The translations under genes were made by a program, and so were the position numbers. Below are positions 18,650 to 27,834 of a stretch of 64,000 bases of DNA, piece after piece. Origin of the DNA: Pseudofulvimonas gallinarii. Lineage in GTDB: Bacteria > Pseudomonadota > Gammaproteobacteria > Xanthomonadales > UBA2363. Each line of letters opens with the position of its first letter. The first letter of the stretch is position 1. The notes beneath the pieces are model-generated. The model was not told the origin of the DNA and did no database searches. It saw nothing but the letters and a program-made list of their open reading frames with translations. The DNA lies in assembly GCF_004343305.1 (NCBI RefSeq), contig NZ_SMAF01000003.1:1-64000 (forward strand), written 5' to 3'.

Positions 18650-20784
18650 GTCGCTGGGGCGCCGGCCTGCTGGTCGCGGCGACCATCATCGCGCTGAGCG
18701 TGGCAGGCCTGTTCCTGGCCAACGATGCCACCGTCGGTCGCGCCCGCCTGGGTCCGTACTACCCGGCATTGCTGGTGCTGGCCGCCGTGCTGGCGCTGGC
18801 GCTCGGGACGATCATCGCGTTGCAGGTCCTGCGCCTGCTGCGTGCGGTGCGGGCGCGACAACCGGGCGCGCGCCTGAATGCGAGGCTGCTCTGGCTGCTG
18901 CTCGCCATCGGCGTGCTGCCCTCGCTGATCCTGTTCGTGTTCGCGCTGAATTTCCTGTTCGGCACCGTGGACAGCCGCTTCGCGGCACCCGTGACCAGCG
19001 CACTCGACGACGCCCTCGAGGTTGGCCGGCTGTACCTGGAAGAACGGCGCGCCGATGCCGAGGAAGCGACTGCCGGCATTGCCCGGCGACTGTCGCGGCT
19101 GCCGCCGGCGGACTGGCAGCAGGAACTGGACAACGTCATCGACGAAGTGGCGGCGCTGCAGGTCGGCGTGCTGGCCGCCGATGGCTCGGTTCGCGCATCG
19201 GCCAGCGCCGATCCGGACTGGCTGCGTCCGGAGACGCCGCCTGAGCAGCTGCGCCTGCGGCTCAGCACGGATGGCCACGTCGCCGTCGTCGAGAGCCGCG
19301 GGGATGCGCTGGTGCTGCGCGCGCTGGCCCGCGTCGATGTCGGTGCGCTGCTCGCCGTCGGCGATGTCGTGCAGGCGGTGTTTCCGGTGCCACCGCGTTA
19401 TGCGCCACTCGCGCACCGCATCGACCGCGCCGTTGCCGAGTACCGCCAGCTCGACTTCCTGCGCGGCGCGCTCAAGGTCAGCATGGCGATCATCCTCGGC
19501 CTGGTGCTGATGCTGGTGCTGCTGGCCGCGCTGCTGCTGGCGCTGCGTGGATCGCGCCGACTGGTGACGCCGGTGGCGCACCTGGCCGAGGCGACGGCGG
19601 CGATCGGCCGCGGGGAATACCGCTCCTTGCCCACACCCTCGCGCGACGACGAACTCGGCGACCTGGTCATCGCCTTCAACCGGATGAGCGGCGAACTGGA
19701 CCATGCGCGCGCCGACATCCTTGGCAAGCAGGCCTTGCTGGAAGCGCAGCGCGCCTATCTCGACGCCGTTCTCGCACACATTTCAAGCGCGGTGATCGGC
19801 CTGGATGGAAGCGGCCGCGTCCGCCTGCTCAACGCCGCGGCGGAGCAGCTGCTCGGCGTGAACGGCCATGACGTGATCGGTGCCGAGCTGGCGGTGCTGG
19901 GTGGGCGCTACCCCGCGCTGCAGCCGTTCACCCGGCGCATCGGCGAACGCCGCCGCGACGCCGGCGACTGGCATGAGGAAGTCAGGCTCGACGAAGCCGT
20001 GCCGCCACGCGCGCTGCTGCTGCGCGGGCGGGCACTGGTGGAGCCCGATGGCGGGCGCGGCCAGCTCGTCGTGTTCGATGATGCCGGCGCGCTCGGCCGC
20101 GGGCAGCGTGAAGCCGCCTGGGCGGAAGTCGCCCGTCGCCTCGCGCATGAAATCAAGAATCCGCTGACGCCGATACAGCTCGCCGCCGAGCGGTTGCGCC
20201 GACGCTATCTGGGGCGGCTGCCGCCCGATGATGCCGACGTGCTCGAGCGCGCGACCGGCACCATCGTGTCCCAGGTCGAGTCGCTGAAGACGCTGGTCAA
20301 TGCCTTTTCCGACTACGCCCGCCCGCAGCCGCCGCGGCGCGTCGGCATCGGTCTGAACGCGCTCGTCGGCGACGTGCTGGCGCTGTACGGCCAGGATGCG
20401 CGCCTTCATGTCGAGCTGGCGCTGGCGCCGGGCGAGATCATGGTCGAGGCCGATCCCGACCGCCTGCGCCAGGTGCTGCACAACCTGATCAAGAACGCGA
20501 TCGAGGCCATGGCGGAACTGCCTGCGCCCCGCCTGTCCGTCGGCACGGCGGTCGTCGCCGTGGACGATGGCCGACAGGCCATGGTGGAAGTGCGCGATCA
20601 TGGTCCCGGCTTGCCGGCCGACTTCGACATCGCTGCGCTGGAGCCGTACCGCAGTAGCAAACCCCGCGGTTCCGGGCTCGGCCTGGTGATCGTCCAGCGC
20701 ATCATGGCCGAGCACGGCGGCCGCCTGGAAGCCGGCAATGCCGAGGGCGGCGGCGCCTATCTCCGGCTGTGGCTGCCTGCCTGA
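18628..20784 (+). CDS. ntrY: NtrY-like membrane sensor histidine kinase
   Basis: This 718-aa sensor kinase has membrane segments near residues 10-30, 45-67 and 87-110, a periplasmic region to about 285, and a last segment near 288-310. It continues with HAMP (about 315-365), PAS (about 375-490), the HisKA motif LAHEIKNPLTPIQLA with the phospho-accepting His, and HATPase boxes NLIKNAIEAM, DHGPGLP and GSGLGLVIVQ. The layout and ENPLTPIQ-type box match NtrY. The GTG start overlaps the DUF4390 gene by 22 bases. Its usual partner ntrX is not next to it but about 4 kb downstream, past four glycan-type genes. Confidence 0.88.
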   Translation: MASRATLSRWGAGLLVAATIIALSVAGLFLANDATVGRARLGPYYPALLVLAAVLALALGTIIALQVLRLLRAVRARQPGARLNARLLWLLLAIGVLPSLILFVFALNFLFGTVDSRFAAPVTSALDDALEVGRLYLEERRADAEEATAGIARRLSRLPPADWQQELDNVIDEVAALQVGVLAADGSVRASASADPDWLRPETPPEQLRLRLSTDGHVAVVESRGDALVLRALARVDVGALLAVGDVVQAVFPVPPRYAPLAHRIDRAVAEYRQLDFLRGALKVSMAIILGLVLMLVLLAALLLALRGSRRLVTPVAHLAEATAAIGRGEYRSLPTPSRDDELGDLVIAFNRMSGELDHARADILGKQALLEAQRAYLDAVLAHISSAVIGLDGSGRVRLLNAAAEQLLGVNGHDVIGAELAVLGGRYPALQPFTRRIGERRRDAGDWHEEVRLDEAVPPRALLLRGRALVEPDGGRGQLVVFDDAGALGRGQREAAWAEVARRLAHEIKNPLTPIQLAAERLRRRYLGRLPPDDADVLERATGTIVSQVESLKTLVNAFSDYARPQPPRRVGIGLNALVGDVLALYGQDARLHVELALAPGEIMVEADPDRLRQVLHNLIKNAIEAMAELPAPRLSVGTAVVAVDDGRQAMVEVRDHGPGLPADFDIAALEPYRSSKPRGSGLGLVIVQRIMAEHGGRLEAGNAEGGGAYLRLWLPA

Positions 20785-20850
20785 CCGCGGGATCGTCGCG
20801 CGCCGCGCCAGGTCCTACACTTGCCGCCAGGTGATTGGGGACCTTTGAAC

Positions 20851-21714
20851 ATGATCCATCTGGGCAGCGTGCTGTCGCCGTCGCATTACGCCGGGCAGCC
20901 CTTTCCGCATTTCGTCGTGCCCGATGCGTTGCCGGCATCCGTGTATTCGACACTGGCGGCGGCGCTGCCTGACGACGTGCGCATCCGCCAGGGCGGCGAG
21001 CCGGGTGACAACCGGCGCTTCAGCTGGTCGGCGCGGCATACGCTGGTGGACGGCGAGCTTGATCCTGCGTGGCGGTCCTTCATCGCCGCCAATGTGTCGC
21101 AGGATTTCCTCGATGCGGTACTTGCCGCATTCGCGCCGGCGATCCGGCAGCGGTATCCGTGGCTGGAAGATCGCCTCGGGCCGATCTCCGGCTGGCGTGC
21201 CGGCGTGCGTCGTCGCGATGACTTCAGCACCGCCGACGTCCTGCTCGACGCGCAGGTCTGCCTGAATTCGCCCGTGCTCGCCGGCGCCTCTGCGGTGCGC
21301 GGCCCGCACGTCGACAAACCCGACAAGCTGTTCGCCGGGCTGCTCTACATGCGTCCCGACGATGACACCGAGACCGTCGGTGGCGAACTGCAGTTGCAGC
21401 GCTACCGCCATTCCTCCGCCCGCTTCGATGGCAGCCAGCTGGATCCCGGTGATGTCGAAACCGTCCGCCAGGTGCCCTACGCCGGCAATACACTGGTGAT
21501 GTTCCTGAACGGCATCGACGCGATCCATGCGGTGACGCCGCGGCAGCCGGTGGCGCGCAGTCGTTATTTCCTCAACATCGTCGGCGAAGTGCCGGTACCG
21601 CTGTTCGACCTGAAGTCCCGCCAGCGTCGTTTCCGACAGCTGCGTCGCCTGGCCACGCGCATCGGTGACGCGCTGCACGGCCGACGCAGGGATTCCGGGC
21701 AGTTGCGCGACTGA
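20851..21714 (+). CDS. 2OG-Fe(II) oxygenase-like protein
   Basis: This cytoplasmic protein of 287 aa resembles prolyl-hydroxylase-type 2-oxoglutarate/Fe(II) dioxygenases. The iron ligands are apparent in HVDKPDK (HxD) and the distal IHAVTPR, where His binds iron and Arg would bind 2-oxoglutarate. The substrate is unknown. The ATG at 20851 is chosen because an upstream in-frame TTG gives a 10-residue extension with no family resemblance. It opens a group of glycan-type genes, so it may hydroxylate a sugar, lipid carrier or surface protein. Confidence 0.7.
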   Translation: MIHLGSVLSPSHYAGQPFPHFVVPDALPASVYSTLAAALPDDVRIRQGGEPGDNRRFSWSARHTLVDGELDPAWRSFIAANVSQDFLDAVLAAFAPAIRQRYPWLEDRLGPISGWRAGVRRRDDFSTADVLLDAQVCLNSPVLAGASAVRGPHVDKPDKLFAGLLYMRPDDDTETVGGELQLQRYRHSSARFDGSQLDPGDVETVRQVPYAGNTLVMFLNGIDAIHAVTPRQPVARSRYFLNIVGEVPVPLFDLKSRQRRFRQLRRLATRIGDALHGRRRDSGQLRD

Positions 21715-21774
21715 GGTCCGGATCTCGGCGAACCGCCGCACGCGAATCCCGCGCGCCGGCCGCAGGGCGGCGCC

Positions 21775-22692
21775 TCAACCGCCGTGACGCAGCCGGTGCC
21801 GCAGGCGATACCAGAACGCCAGCCAGGGCCGGCGCCGGATGGCTTCGTCGCGACGGCGCGCCGCATCGGCCTTCTTGCGTTCGGCGAAGCGTCGCAGCAG
21901 ACGGCCGTTGGGCACGAAACCCTTTGCCCGGTCCCAGGCAAGGAGACTGGCGGGATCGGATTTCGCCGGCCTGTCCGACAGGCCGAGCTCGCGCAGGATC
22001 GACGGCCGCAGGTAGCCTTCGGCGATCTCGATGTCCAGCTCGTCAGGGGTGATCTCTCCACTGTCGAGCAGCGCACGCACCTGCTTCACCCAAAGCCCGC
22101 CATGTGGATGGCAGGGATACACCCAGGGCTGGGTGCGGATTTCGGTGTAGTGCAGGTTGCAGGTCGTGCCCGGGCGATAGATGTCCAGGTCGTTCCAGCC
22201 GTTCGGCAGGCCGTCACCGATCTCCTGCGGCGACAACAGGGGTGTCAGCGCCATCAGCGGGTTGTAGCCGTAGCTGACGCCAAGGCCGCCGACAATCGCG
22301 GCGACGTCCCAGTCCAGGCGCGAGCAGTCCAGCATCATCACCGCCGCCTGCTTGCCCTTGCCGGGGTCGGCGCCCTGTTCGATCAGCACCTTCGCCGGTC
22401 CGAATGCGATGTCGAACAACGGTGCGATGTCGGCGAACACCAGCATGTCCGAGTCCATGTACAGGGCGCGACCCTGGAAACCGGCCAGGGCCGGGATCGC
22501 GAAGCGCGCGAACGAGAACTCGGTGTACGGCGCGAAGCGCGGCTCGGCAACCGGCGGCGCCAGCGAGTTGTCGATGGTGCGGATTTCTACCGGGCGGCTG
22601 GCGTACTGGCGGATCGAGGCGGCCAGTACCTTGAACGGCAGTTGCTGGCTGCGGTCGGCACCGCAGAAGATGCGGATCGGGGTCGTGGACAT
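21775..22692 (-). CDS. Glycosyltransferase, GT8-like
   Basis: This 305-aa protein resembles family 8-like retaining glycosyltransferases: it opens IFCGADRSQQLPFKVLAASI and has the metal-binding YMDSDML (DxD) near residue 80, then MMLDCSRL and a His-rich LHYTEI...PCHPHGG region. The C-terminus is strongly basic (about 270-305), suited to membrane contact. It is transcribed opposite to its neighbours. The donor and acceptor are unknown. Confidence 0.7.
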   Translation of the reverse strand: MSTTPIRIFCGADRSQQLPFKVLAASIRQYASRPVEIRTIDNSLAPPVAEPRFAPYTEFSFARFAIPALAGFQGRALYMDSDMLVFADIAPLFDIAFGPAKVLIEQGADPGKGKQAAVMMLDCSRLDWDVAAIVGGLGVSYGYNPLMALTPLLSPQEIGDGLPNGWNDLDIYRPGTTCNLHYTEIRTQPWVYPCHPHGGLWVKQVRALLDSGEITPDELDIEIAEGYLRPSILRELGLSDRPAKSDPASLLAWDRAKGFVPNGRLLRRFAERKKADAARRRDEAIRRRPWLAFWYRLRHRLRHGG

Positions 22693-22750
22693 GCGCGGGA
22701 GTATATCCGCCGGTCATGCGGCCGTTGGTGGCCGAAGATACAATGCCGCC

Positions 22751-23578
22751 ATGGCGACCAGCGTGATCCTGTCCACCTACAACCAGCCGGAATGGCTGGA
22801 GAAATGCCTGCTCGGTTACGCCGCGCAGGACCGCCTCGATTTCGAGGTGGTGATCGCCGACGACGGCTCGCGGGACGATACCCGGGCGCTGCTTGACGCC
22901 ATGCGTCCGCGACTCCCGTTCGACCTCGTCCATGTCTGGCAGGAGGATGCCGGTTTCCGGAAATGCCGGGCGCTGAACCTGGCCGTCCTCGCGGCATCGG
23001 GCGATTACCTGCTGTTCTCCGACGGCGACTGCATCCCGCGGCCCGACTTCGTGTCGGTACACCTGCGCGAACGCGAGCCGGGCCGGTTCCTGTCTGGCGG
23101 TTACTGCAAGCTGCCGCGTGCGCTCAGCCTGGCGATCAGCAGCGACGACATCGCCAGCGGCCGCGCCACCGACGCGGCATGGCTGCGTGCCAGCGGCATG
23201 AAGCGTCGCACGCTCAAGATCGCCCGCCATCCGCTGTGGCGGCAGCGCGTGCTCAATGCGCTGACACCGACCCGGCCGCGCTGGCATGGCCACAATGCGT
23301 CCGCCTGGAAGAGCGACATCGTGCGCGTCAACGGCTTCGACGAACGACTGAGCTACGGCGCCGAAGACCTCGAATTCGGCGACCGCCTGGTGAACGCCGG
23401 CGTGCGCGGCAAGCAGATCCGTTTTTCCGCGGTCTGCGTCCACCTCGACCATGACCGCGGCTACGTGCAGCCCGGCATGCGCGACGCCAACGAAGCCCTG
23501 CGCGCGGTCACCATCCGCGAACGCCTGGTCTGGGCGGTGCACGGCCTCGACGGCCACCGCGGACCGCCCGTCCGGTGA
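22751..23578 (+). CDS. Family 2 glycosyltransferase
   Basis: This is an inverting GT-A glycosyltransferase of 275 aa. Nucleotide-binding motifs are at the start (VILSTYNQPEWLEKCL and VIADDGSRD), with the DxD equivalent FSDGDCIP near residue 95. GFDERLSYGAEDLEFGDRL (ED motif) near 195-215 resembles the galactosyltransferase/chondroitin-type subgroup. The stop overlaps the next gene by four bases, so the two products probably act on the same glycan. Confidence 0.82.
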   Translation: MATSVILSTYNQPEWLEKCLLGYAAQDRLDFEVVIADDGSRDDTRALLDAMRPRLPFDLVHVWQEDAGFRKCRALNLAVLAASGDYLLFSDGDCIPRPDFVSVHLREREPGRFLSGGYCKLPRALSLAISSDDIASGRATDAAWLRASGMKRRTLKIARHPLWRQRVLNALTPTRPRWHGHNASAWKSDIVRVNGFDERLSYGAEDLEFGDRLVNAGVRGKQIRFSAVCVHLDHDRGYVQPGMRDANEALRAVTIRERLVWAVHGLDGHRGPPVR

Positions 23579-24669
23579 CGGCGCGGCTGTTCATCGCGTC
23601 GACCCCGATGATCGCGCTGGCCTGCGCCGGCGCCGCACTGGCCCACCCCGGACGATCCCGTCTGCTGCTCATCGAGGATTTCGATCTGGCGGGGCGGTTG
23701 CAGGATCTGCTCGAAGGCTGGCGTGACAATCCCTTCGAAGCGATCATGCGCCTCCCCGGCCGCCACACCGAGCATGTGATGGGTGCGCGCGATGGCGGCA
23801 GCGGCGTCCGCCATTTCCTGCACCGCCTGAGGGTGAAGCGCGCGCTTCGCCGGCAGACGCTGACGGAAATCGAAAAGATCGACGCCAGTCTTCGCCCCGA
23901 CGAGGTGTGGCTGGGCAATGACCGCAAGCCGGAAACGCAGCTGGCCCTGCATCGAGCCAGCCAGCGTGCGCGGCAGCCGGTCGGGCGCTATCTCGACGAT
24001 GGCCTCTACAGCTACCTCGGCGATGTCCGCCAGCGGCCTCTGGTCCGGCGCATCGATGCCTTCGTCAAGCGCCTGGGGTACGGACGCTGGTGGCAGCGCG
24101 CCGACCATGCCGGCACGACGTCCTGGATCCGCGAGGCCTGGCTGGTGTTCATCGACGAGGAGACGCCTTATCCGCCGCACCTGCGTCGCGCCCTGCCGCG
24201 GCACTGGTACGACGGCAGGCCCATCTGCCGGCTGGGCCTGCAGGCCGCACGTGCCTTCGGACTCGATCGGCGCGCACTGTCGAAAGTCGGCCTGGTCCTG
24301 GTGCTGCCGCATTCCAACCAGCTGCGCGCGAATCACGGGTTGCTCCAGCGCCTGCGCGATCGCGTCCGGGATGAGTGCGGCCGGGGCCGTCAGGTCGCGG
24401 TGAAATACCATCCGCGCGAAATCGATCCCGATCCCGCCGGCCTGCTGCGCGACGGCACGGTCCGCGCACTGCCCACGCTGCTGCCCCTGGAGTTGATCCT
24501 GCCGTTGTTGCCGCCCGGCGTTGCCCTGCTCGGGGAAGGCTCGACGGCATTGCTGGCGGCGCGCTGGCTGCGGCCCGACCTTGCGGTGGCCGACCTTGGC
24601 TTCAGCCAGGACGGTTACGCGGCCAGGGCGCGCGAGCTGTTCGCGCGCCACGGCATCCATCGCGAGTAG
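23575..24669 (+). CDS. Sialyl/polysialyltransferase-like glycosyltransferase
   Basis: This 364-aa cytoplasmic protein has the spaced motifs of bacterial sialyltransferases (GT38/GT52/GT80): a D/E-D/E-G motif as LDDGLYSY (140-147), an HP motif as KYHPRE (277-282), and a downstream Ser-Thr in GEGSTAL (320-326). Overall likeness is to polysialyltransferase-type proteins. No CMP-sialic acid synthesis genes are in the window, so the donor may be another CMP- or nucleotide-linked acidic sugar. The GTG start overlaps the family 2 glycosyltransferase stop (GTGA). Confidence 0.62.
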   Translation: MTARLFIASTPMIALACAGAALAHPGRSRLLLIEDFDLAGRLQDLLEGWRDNPFEAIMRLPGRHTEHVMGARDGGSGVRHFLHRLRVKRALRRQTLTEIEKIDASLRPDEVWLGNDRKPETQLALHRASQRARQPVGRYLDDGLYSYLGDVRQRPLVRRIDAFVKRLGYGRWWQRADHAGTTSWIREAWLVFIDEETPYPPHLRRALPRHWYDGRPICRLGLQAARAFGLDRRALSKVGLVLVLPHSNQLRANHGLLQRLRDRVRDECGRGRQVAVKYHPREIDPDPAGLLRDGTVRALPTLLPLELILPLLPPGVALLGEGSTALLAARWLRPDLAVADLGFSQDGYAARARELFARHGIHRE

Positions 24670-24851
24670 CGCGACCGCACACCTGTCCGGGGCCGGCCAA
24701 CAGTCCGCGGCGTGGCAAGGCGGCGCCGATACAGGTCGAGATCGTCAATTCGAGTACTTGCCCACGTTGGGTATGGAAGGCGCCAGCCTGTGTGGCGGGT
24801 CGCCAGCGCGGCCGCTATGCTGCGCTGTCGTTTTTTCGCAACGGAGCGTCC

Positions 24852-26240
24852 ATGTCGCCGGGCTACATCCTGGTTGTCGATGATGAAGCCGATATCCGGC
24901 GGCTGATCGAGGAAATCCTCGTTGACGAGGGTTACCGCGTCATCACCGCCGACGGCGCCGATGCGGCGCGCGCCTGTGTGCGCCGTGAGCGCCCCAGCCT
25001 GGTGCTGCTGGACATCTGGATGCCCGGCGAGGACGGACTGAGCCTGCTGAAGAGCTGGGCGGAACCGGGGCTGACGTTCCCGGTCGTCATCATGTCCGGG
25101 CACGGCACCATCGAGACCGCGGTCGAGGCGACGCGCCTCGGCGCCTGGGACTTCATCGAGAAACCGATTTCGCTGGCCAAGCTCCTGCTCACCATCGAGC
25201 GGGCGCTGGAAGCCAGCCAGTTGCGGCAGGAGAACGCCGGCCTGCGTGCCTTGGCCGCGTGGCCCAACGAGCCGGTCGGCGGCAGCGTCGTCATGCAGAC
25301 GCTGCGCCAGCAGCTGGACAGGCTGTCCGGCCATCCGGCGCCGCTGCTGCTGCAGGGCGAGTCGGGCACCGGCAAGGAAGGCCTGGCCCGCTGGCTGCAT
25401 GGCCGTGGCCCGCGGCGGGCCGGCCCGTTCGTGGTGGTGACGCCGACCGGGCTGACCGGCGAAGAGCGCCGGGTCGCGCTGCTCGGCAGCGAAAGCGGCG
25501 ATTCGGTGCAGGCCGGCCTGATCGAACGCGCGCACGGCGGCACACTTTTCCTGGACGAGTTCATCGGGCTGGATGGCGACAGCCAGGCCTTGCTGGCCGA
25601 TACGCTGGCGCGCGGGGAGCTGGTGCGCGTTGGTGGCAAGGCGCCGGTGCGCTTCGACGTGCGGGTGGTCGCCGCGACCAGCCAGCGCGCCCAGGACTGC
25701 CTGGAGCAGGGCTCACTGCGCGAGGACCTGTACTTCCTGCTCAACGTGGTGCCGGTGGCGGTGCCGGCGCTGCGCGAACGCAGCGAGGATCTGCCGGACC
25801 TGCTCGCCTACCTTGGCGATTTCTTCGCGCACCGCGACCGCCTGCCGTACCGGCGCTTTGGTGTCGCGGTGCAGAATCGCCTGCGCCAGCACGACTGGCC
25901 GGGCAACCTGCGCGAGTTGCGCAACCTGGTGCAGCGCCTGCTGCTGCTGGGGGGCGGCGACGAGATCGGGCTGGGTGAAGTCGAGCCGGCGCTGGCGCGT
26001 GTTGCCGACGCGCCACGCAGCGCGCCGGCGGGCGACGGGCCGGTATTCGATTTCGGCAAGCCGCTGCGCGAGGCGCGCGAGGACTTCGAGCGCGTGTACC
26101 TGGAACACCGCCTGCGCGAAGCGGGTGGCAGCGTCGGCAAGCTCGCGCGCCTGTGCGGCCTGGAGCGCACGCACCTGTATCGCAAGCTCAAGGACCTGGG
26201 TATCCAGGCCGGCCGCGATACGGCCGACGCCGGACCCTAG
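24852..26240 (+). CDS. ntrX: NtrX-like response regulator lacking the GAFTGA loop
   Basis: This 462-aa regulator has a receiver domain (1-120; acidic pocket VVDDEAD, phospho-acceptor Asp in LLDIWMP, Lys in IEKPI), an AAA+ domain (about 150-370; Walker A GESGTGKE, Walker B GTLFLDE, arginine-finger region LREDLYFLLNVV) and a C-terminal Fis-type helix-turn-helix (about 405-455; KLARLCGLERTHLYRKLKDL). The stretch that should carry the sigma-54-contacting GAFTGA reads LLGSESGDSVQAGLIERA and lacks it. It therefore probably regulates without acting as a sigma-54 activator. It is separated from its likely kinase ntrY by four genes. Confidence 0.86.
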   Translation: MSPGYILVVDDEADIRRLIEEILVDEGYRVITADGADAARACVRRERPSLVLLDIWMPGEDGLSLLKSWAEPGLTFPVVIMSGHGTIETAVEATRLGAWDFIEKPISLAKLLLTIERALEASQLRQENAGLRALAAWPNEPVGGSVVMQTLRQQLDRLSGHPAPLLLQGESGTGKEGLARWLHGRGPRRAGPFVVVTPTGLTGEERRVALLGSESGDSVQAGLIERAHGGTLFLDEFIGLDGDSQALLADTLARGELVRVGGKAPVRFDVRVVAATSQRAQDCLEQGSLREDLYFLLNVVPVAVPALRERSEDLPDLLAYLGDFFAHRDRLPYRRFGVAVQNRLRQHDWPGNLRELRNLVQRLLLLGGGDEIGLGEVEPALARVADAPRSAPAGDGPVFDFGKPLREAREDFERVYLEHRLREAGGSVGKLARLCGLERTHLYRKLKDLGIQAGRDTADAGP

Positions 26241-26271
26241 TCCGGCCGGGTCGTTACCGCTACTGCCGCCG

Positions 26272-27198
26272 TCAGGCGTTGCGTCGGCGCCGGGTGTTGG
26301 CACCGTAGCGCGGCGCCTCGCCCGGAGGTCGCCGGCTGAAGCGCTTGTAGGTCCACGCATACTGCGCCGGCGCCCGGCGCACCATTGCTTCGATGGTCGC
26401 GTTCATGGCGGCGGTGGCGCGGACGGGATCCTCCTCGTACAGGCCTTCCGGCGCCGGCACGAACCGGATCCGGAACCCCGCGCTGCCGGGCAGCCTCTCC
26501 GCGCAACCGAATACGGCGACGCAGCGCTGCGCGATGCGCGGCGCCAGCGTCATGGTCAGCGCCTCGACGCCGAAGAACGGTGCGAACACGCCTTCGCCGA
26601 TCTTCGGCTGCTGGTCGGGCAGGATGCCGATCAGGTCGCCGGCCGCCAGTCGCCGGATGAGGGTGCGCGGCGCCTGCTTGTCGGCGCGGATCAGGTCCAT
26701 GCCCAGGGCGCCGCGACTGCGCACGATGGCGGCTTCGACGGCGGCACTGGACGGCGGCCGGTAGAGCACCGCGCCCGGCCCGGTGCCCGCCAGATAGAGG
26801 TTCAGCAGCTCCCAGGCGCCCAGGTGCGGCGCCAGCACCAGCACGCCGCGGCCTTGGGCGCGCGCCTGCACCAGCAGTTCGCCGCCCTCGACCTCGCGGA
26901 TCCATTGCAGGGCGCGTCGTGGCCGGGTCCAGATCCGGAACGCTTCCAGCATGCTGCGGCCCGATTCTCGCATCGTTTCCTCGGCCAGCGCCCGTCGCTG
27001 CGCGTCATCCAGTTCCGGAAAGCACATCTCGAGGTTGCGCAGGGTTATGTGCCAGGCCCGGCCGCGCTGGCGTCCGCCCAGCCATCCGCCCAGCCGGTGC
27101 AGCCAGCGCAGCGGCAGGCTGCCGATCAGCCAGAACGCGATGTAGGCGAGGCGACCGCCCAGGCCTGGAGCGGAAGCGGATGGGGATTTCGTGGACAC
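26272..27198 (-). CDS. Lipid A biosynthesis acyltransferase (LpxL/HtrB family)
   Basis: This inner-membrane enzyme transfers a secondary acyl chain to the lipid A precursor. A hydrophobic N-terminus (YIAFWLIGSLPLRWL) precedes the catalytic HLGAWELLNLY (HxxxxE) near residue 110, then GILPDQQPKIGEGVFAPFFG and YAWTYKRF. The GTG at 27198 is preferred, giving 308 aa, because an ATG 30 codons earlier would overlap the divergent dtd start. The C-terminus is Arg-rich. Which acyl position it serves cannot be told. Confidence 0.87.
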   Translation of the reverse strand: MSTKSPSASAPGLGGRLAYIAFWLIGSLPLRWLHRLGGWLGGRQRGRAWHITLRNLEMCFPELDDAQRRALAEETMRESGRSMLEAFRIWTRPRRALQWIREVEGGELLVQARAQGRGVLVLAPHLGAWELLNLYLAGTGPGAVLYRPPSSAAVEAAIVRSRGALGMDLIRADKQAPRTLIRRLAAGDLIGILPDQQPKIGEGVFAPFFGVEALTMTLAPRIAQRCVAVFGCAERLPGSAGFRIRFVPAPEGLYEEDPVRATAAMNATIEAMVRRAPAQYAWTYKRFSRRPPGEAPRYGANTRRRRNA

Positions 27199-27232
27199 TG
27201 TGGGATGCGGAAGCCGTGGAGCGTAAACAGCG

Positions 27233-27670
27233 ATGATCAGCCTGATCCAGCGGGTGGAACAAGCACGGGTGGTGGTGGAAGGCGACACGGTGGGCGAAAT
27301 CGGCGCCGGCCTGCTGGCGCTGGTGGCGGTGCAGCCTGGCGATGATGAAGATACACCGGCGCGGATGCTGGACCGGCTGCTGCGCTACCGGGTGTTCGCC
27401 GACGAGGCCGGCCGCATGAACCGCTCGCTGGCCGATACCGGCGGTGGCCTGCTGCTGGTGTCGCAGTTCACGCTGGCCGCCGATACGCGCAGCGGGCTGC
27501 GACCGAGTTTCTCGACGGCGGCACCGCCGGAACAGGCGCAGCGGTTGTTCGAGGTGCTGGTGTCGCAGGCCCGGGCGCGGCATGCGCAGGTGGCGACGGG
27601 CCGTTTCGGCGCCGACATGCGCGTCCATCTGGTCAACAGCGGGCCGGTCACGTTCTGGCTGGAAGTCTGA
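27233..27670 (+). CDS. dtd: D-aminoacyl-tRNA deacylase
   Basis: This homodimeric enzyme removes D-amino acids (and glycine from tRNA-Ala) wrongly attached to tRNA. Both catalytic motifs are present: SQFTLAADT near residue 77 and the C-terminal [11 protein letters not shown]. The length of 145 is exact for the family. It is divergent from the lipid A acyltransferase with only 34 bases between the starts. Confidence 0.95.
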   Translation: MISLIQRVEQARVVVEGDTVGEIGAGLLALVAVQPGDDEDTPARMLDRLLRYRVFADEAGRMNRSLADTGGGLLLVSQFTLAADTRSGLRPSFSTAAPPEQAQRLFEVLVSQARARHAQVATGRFGADMRVHLVNSGPVTFWLEV

Positions 27671-27834
27671 ACCGATGGGCCGCTGTCCGGCTTGGTTTCG
27701 GGGCCGCCGGGCCCCACTTTGGCCGGTGTCCAGGGCCGCTGGCCGCATTTGTCGGCGTCAAGTGACCTCAACGGCCCTTTTTCTTCGTCTATGAAGATGA
27801 ATGCCTGCCGTTGCTGGTCCGGATGCCATAGCGG

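Noticed and set aside
18074-20784. The 22-base overlap of DUF4390 and ntrY as a frameshift or fusion
   Set aside because: Both proteins are complete and of normal length; overlaps are usual in this operon.
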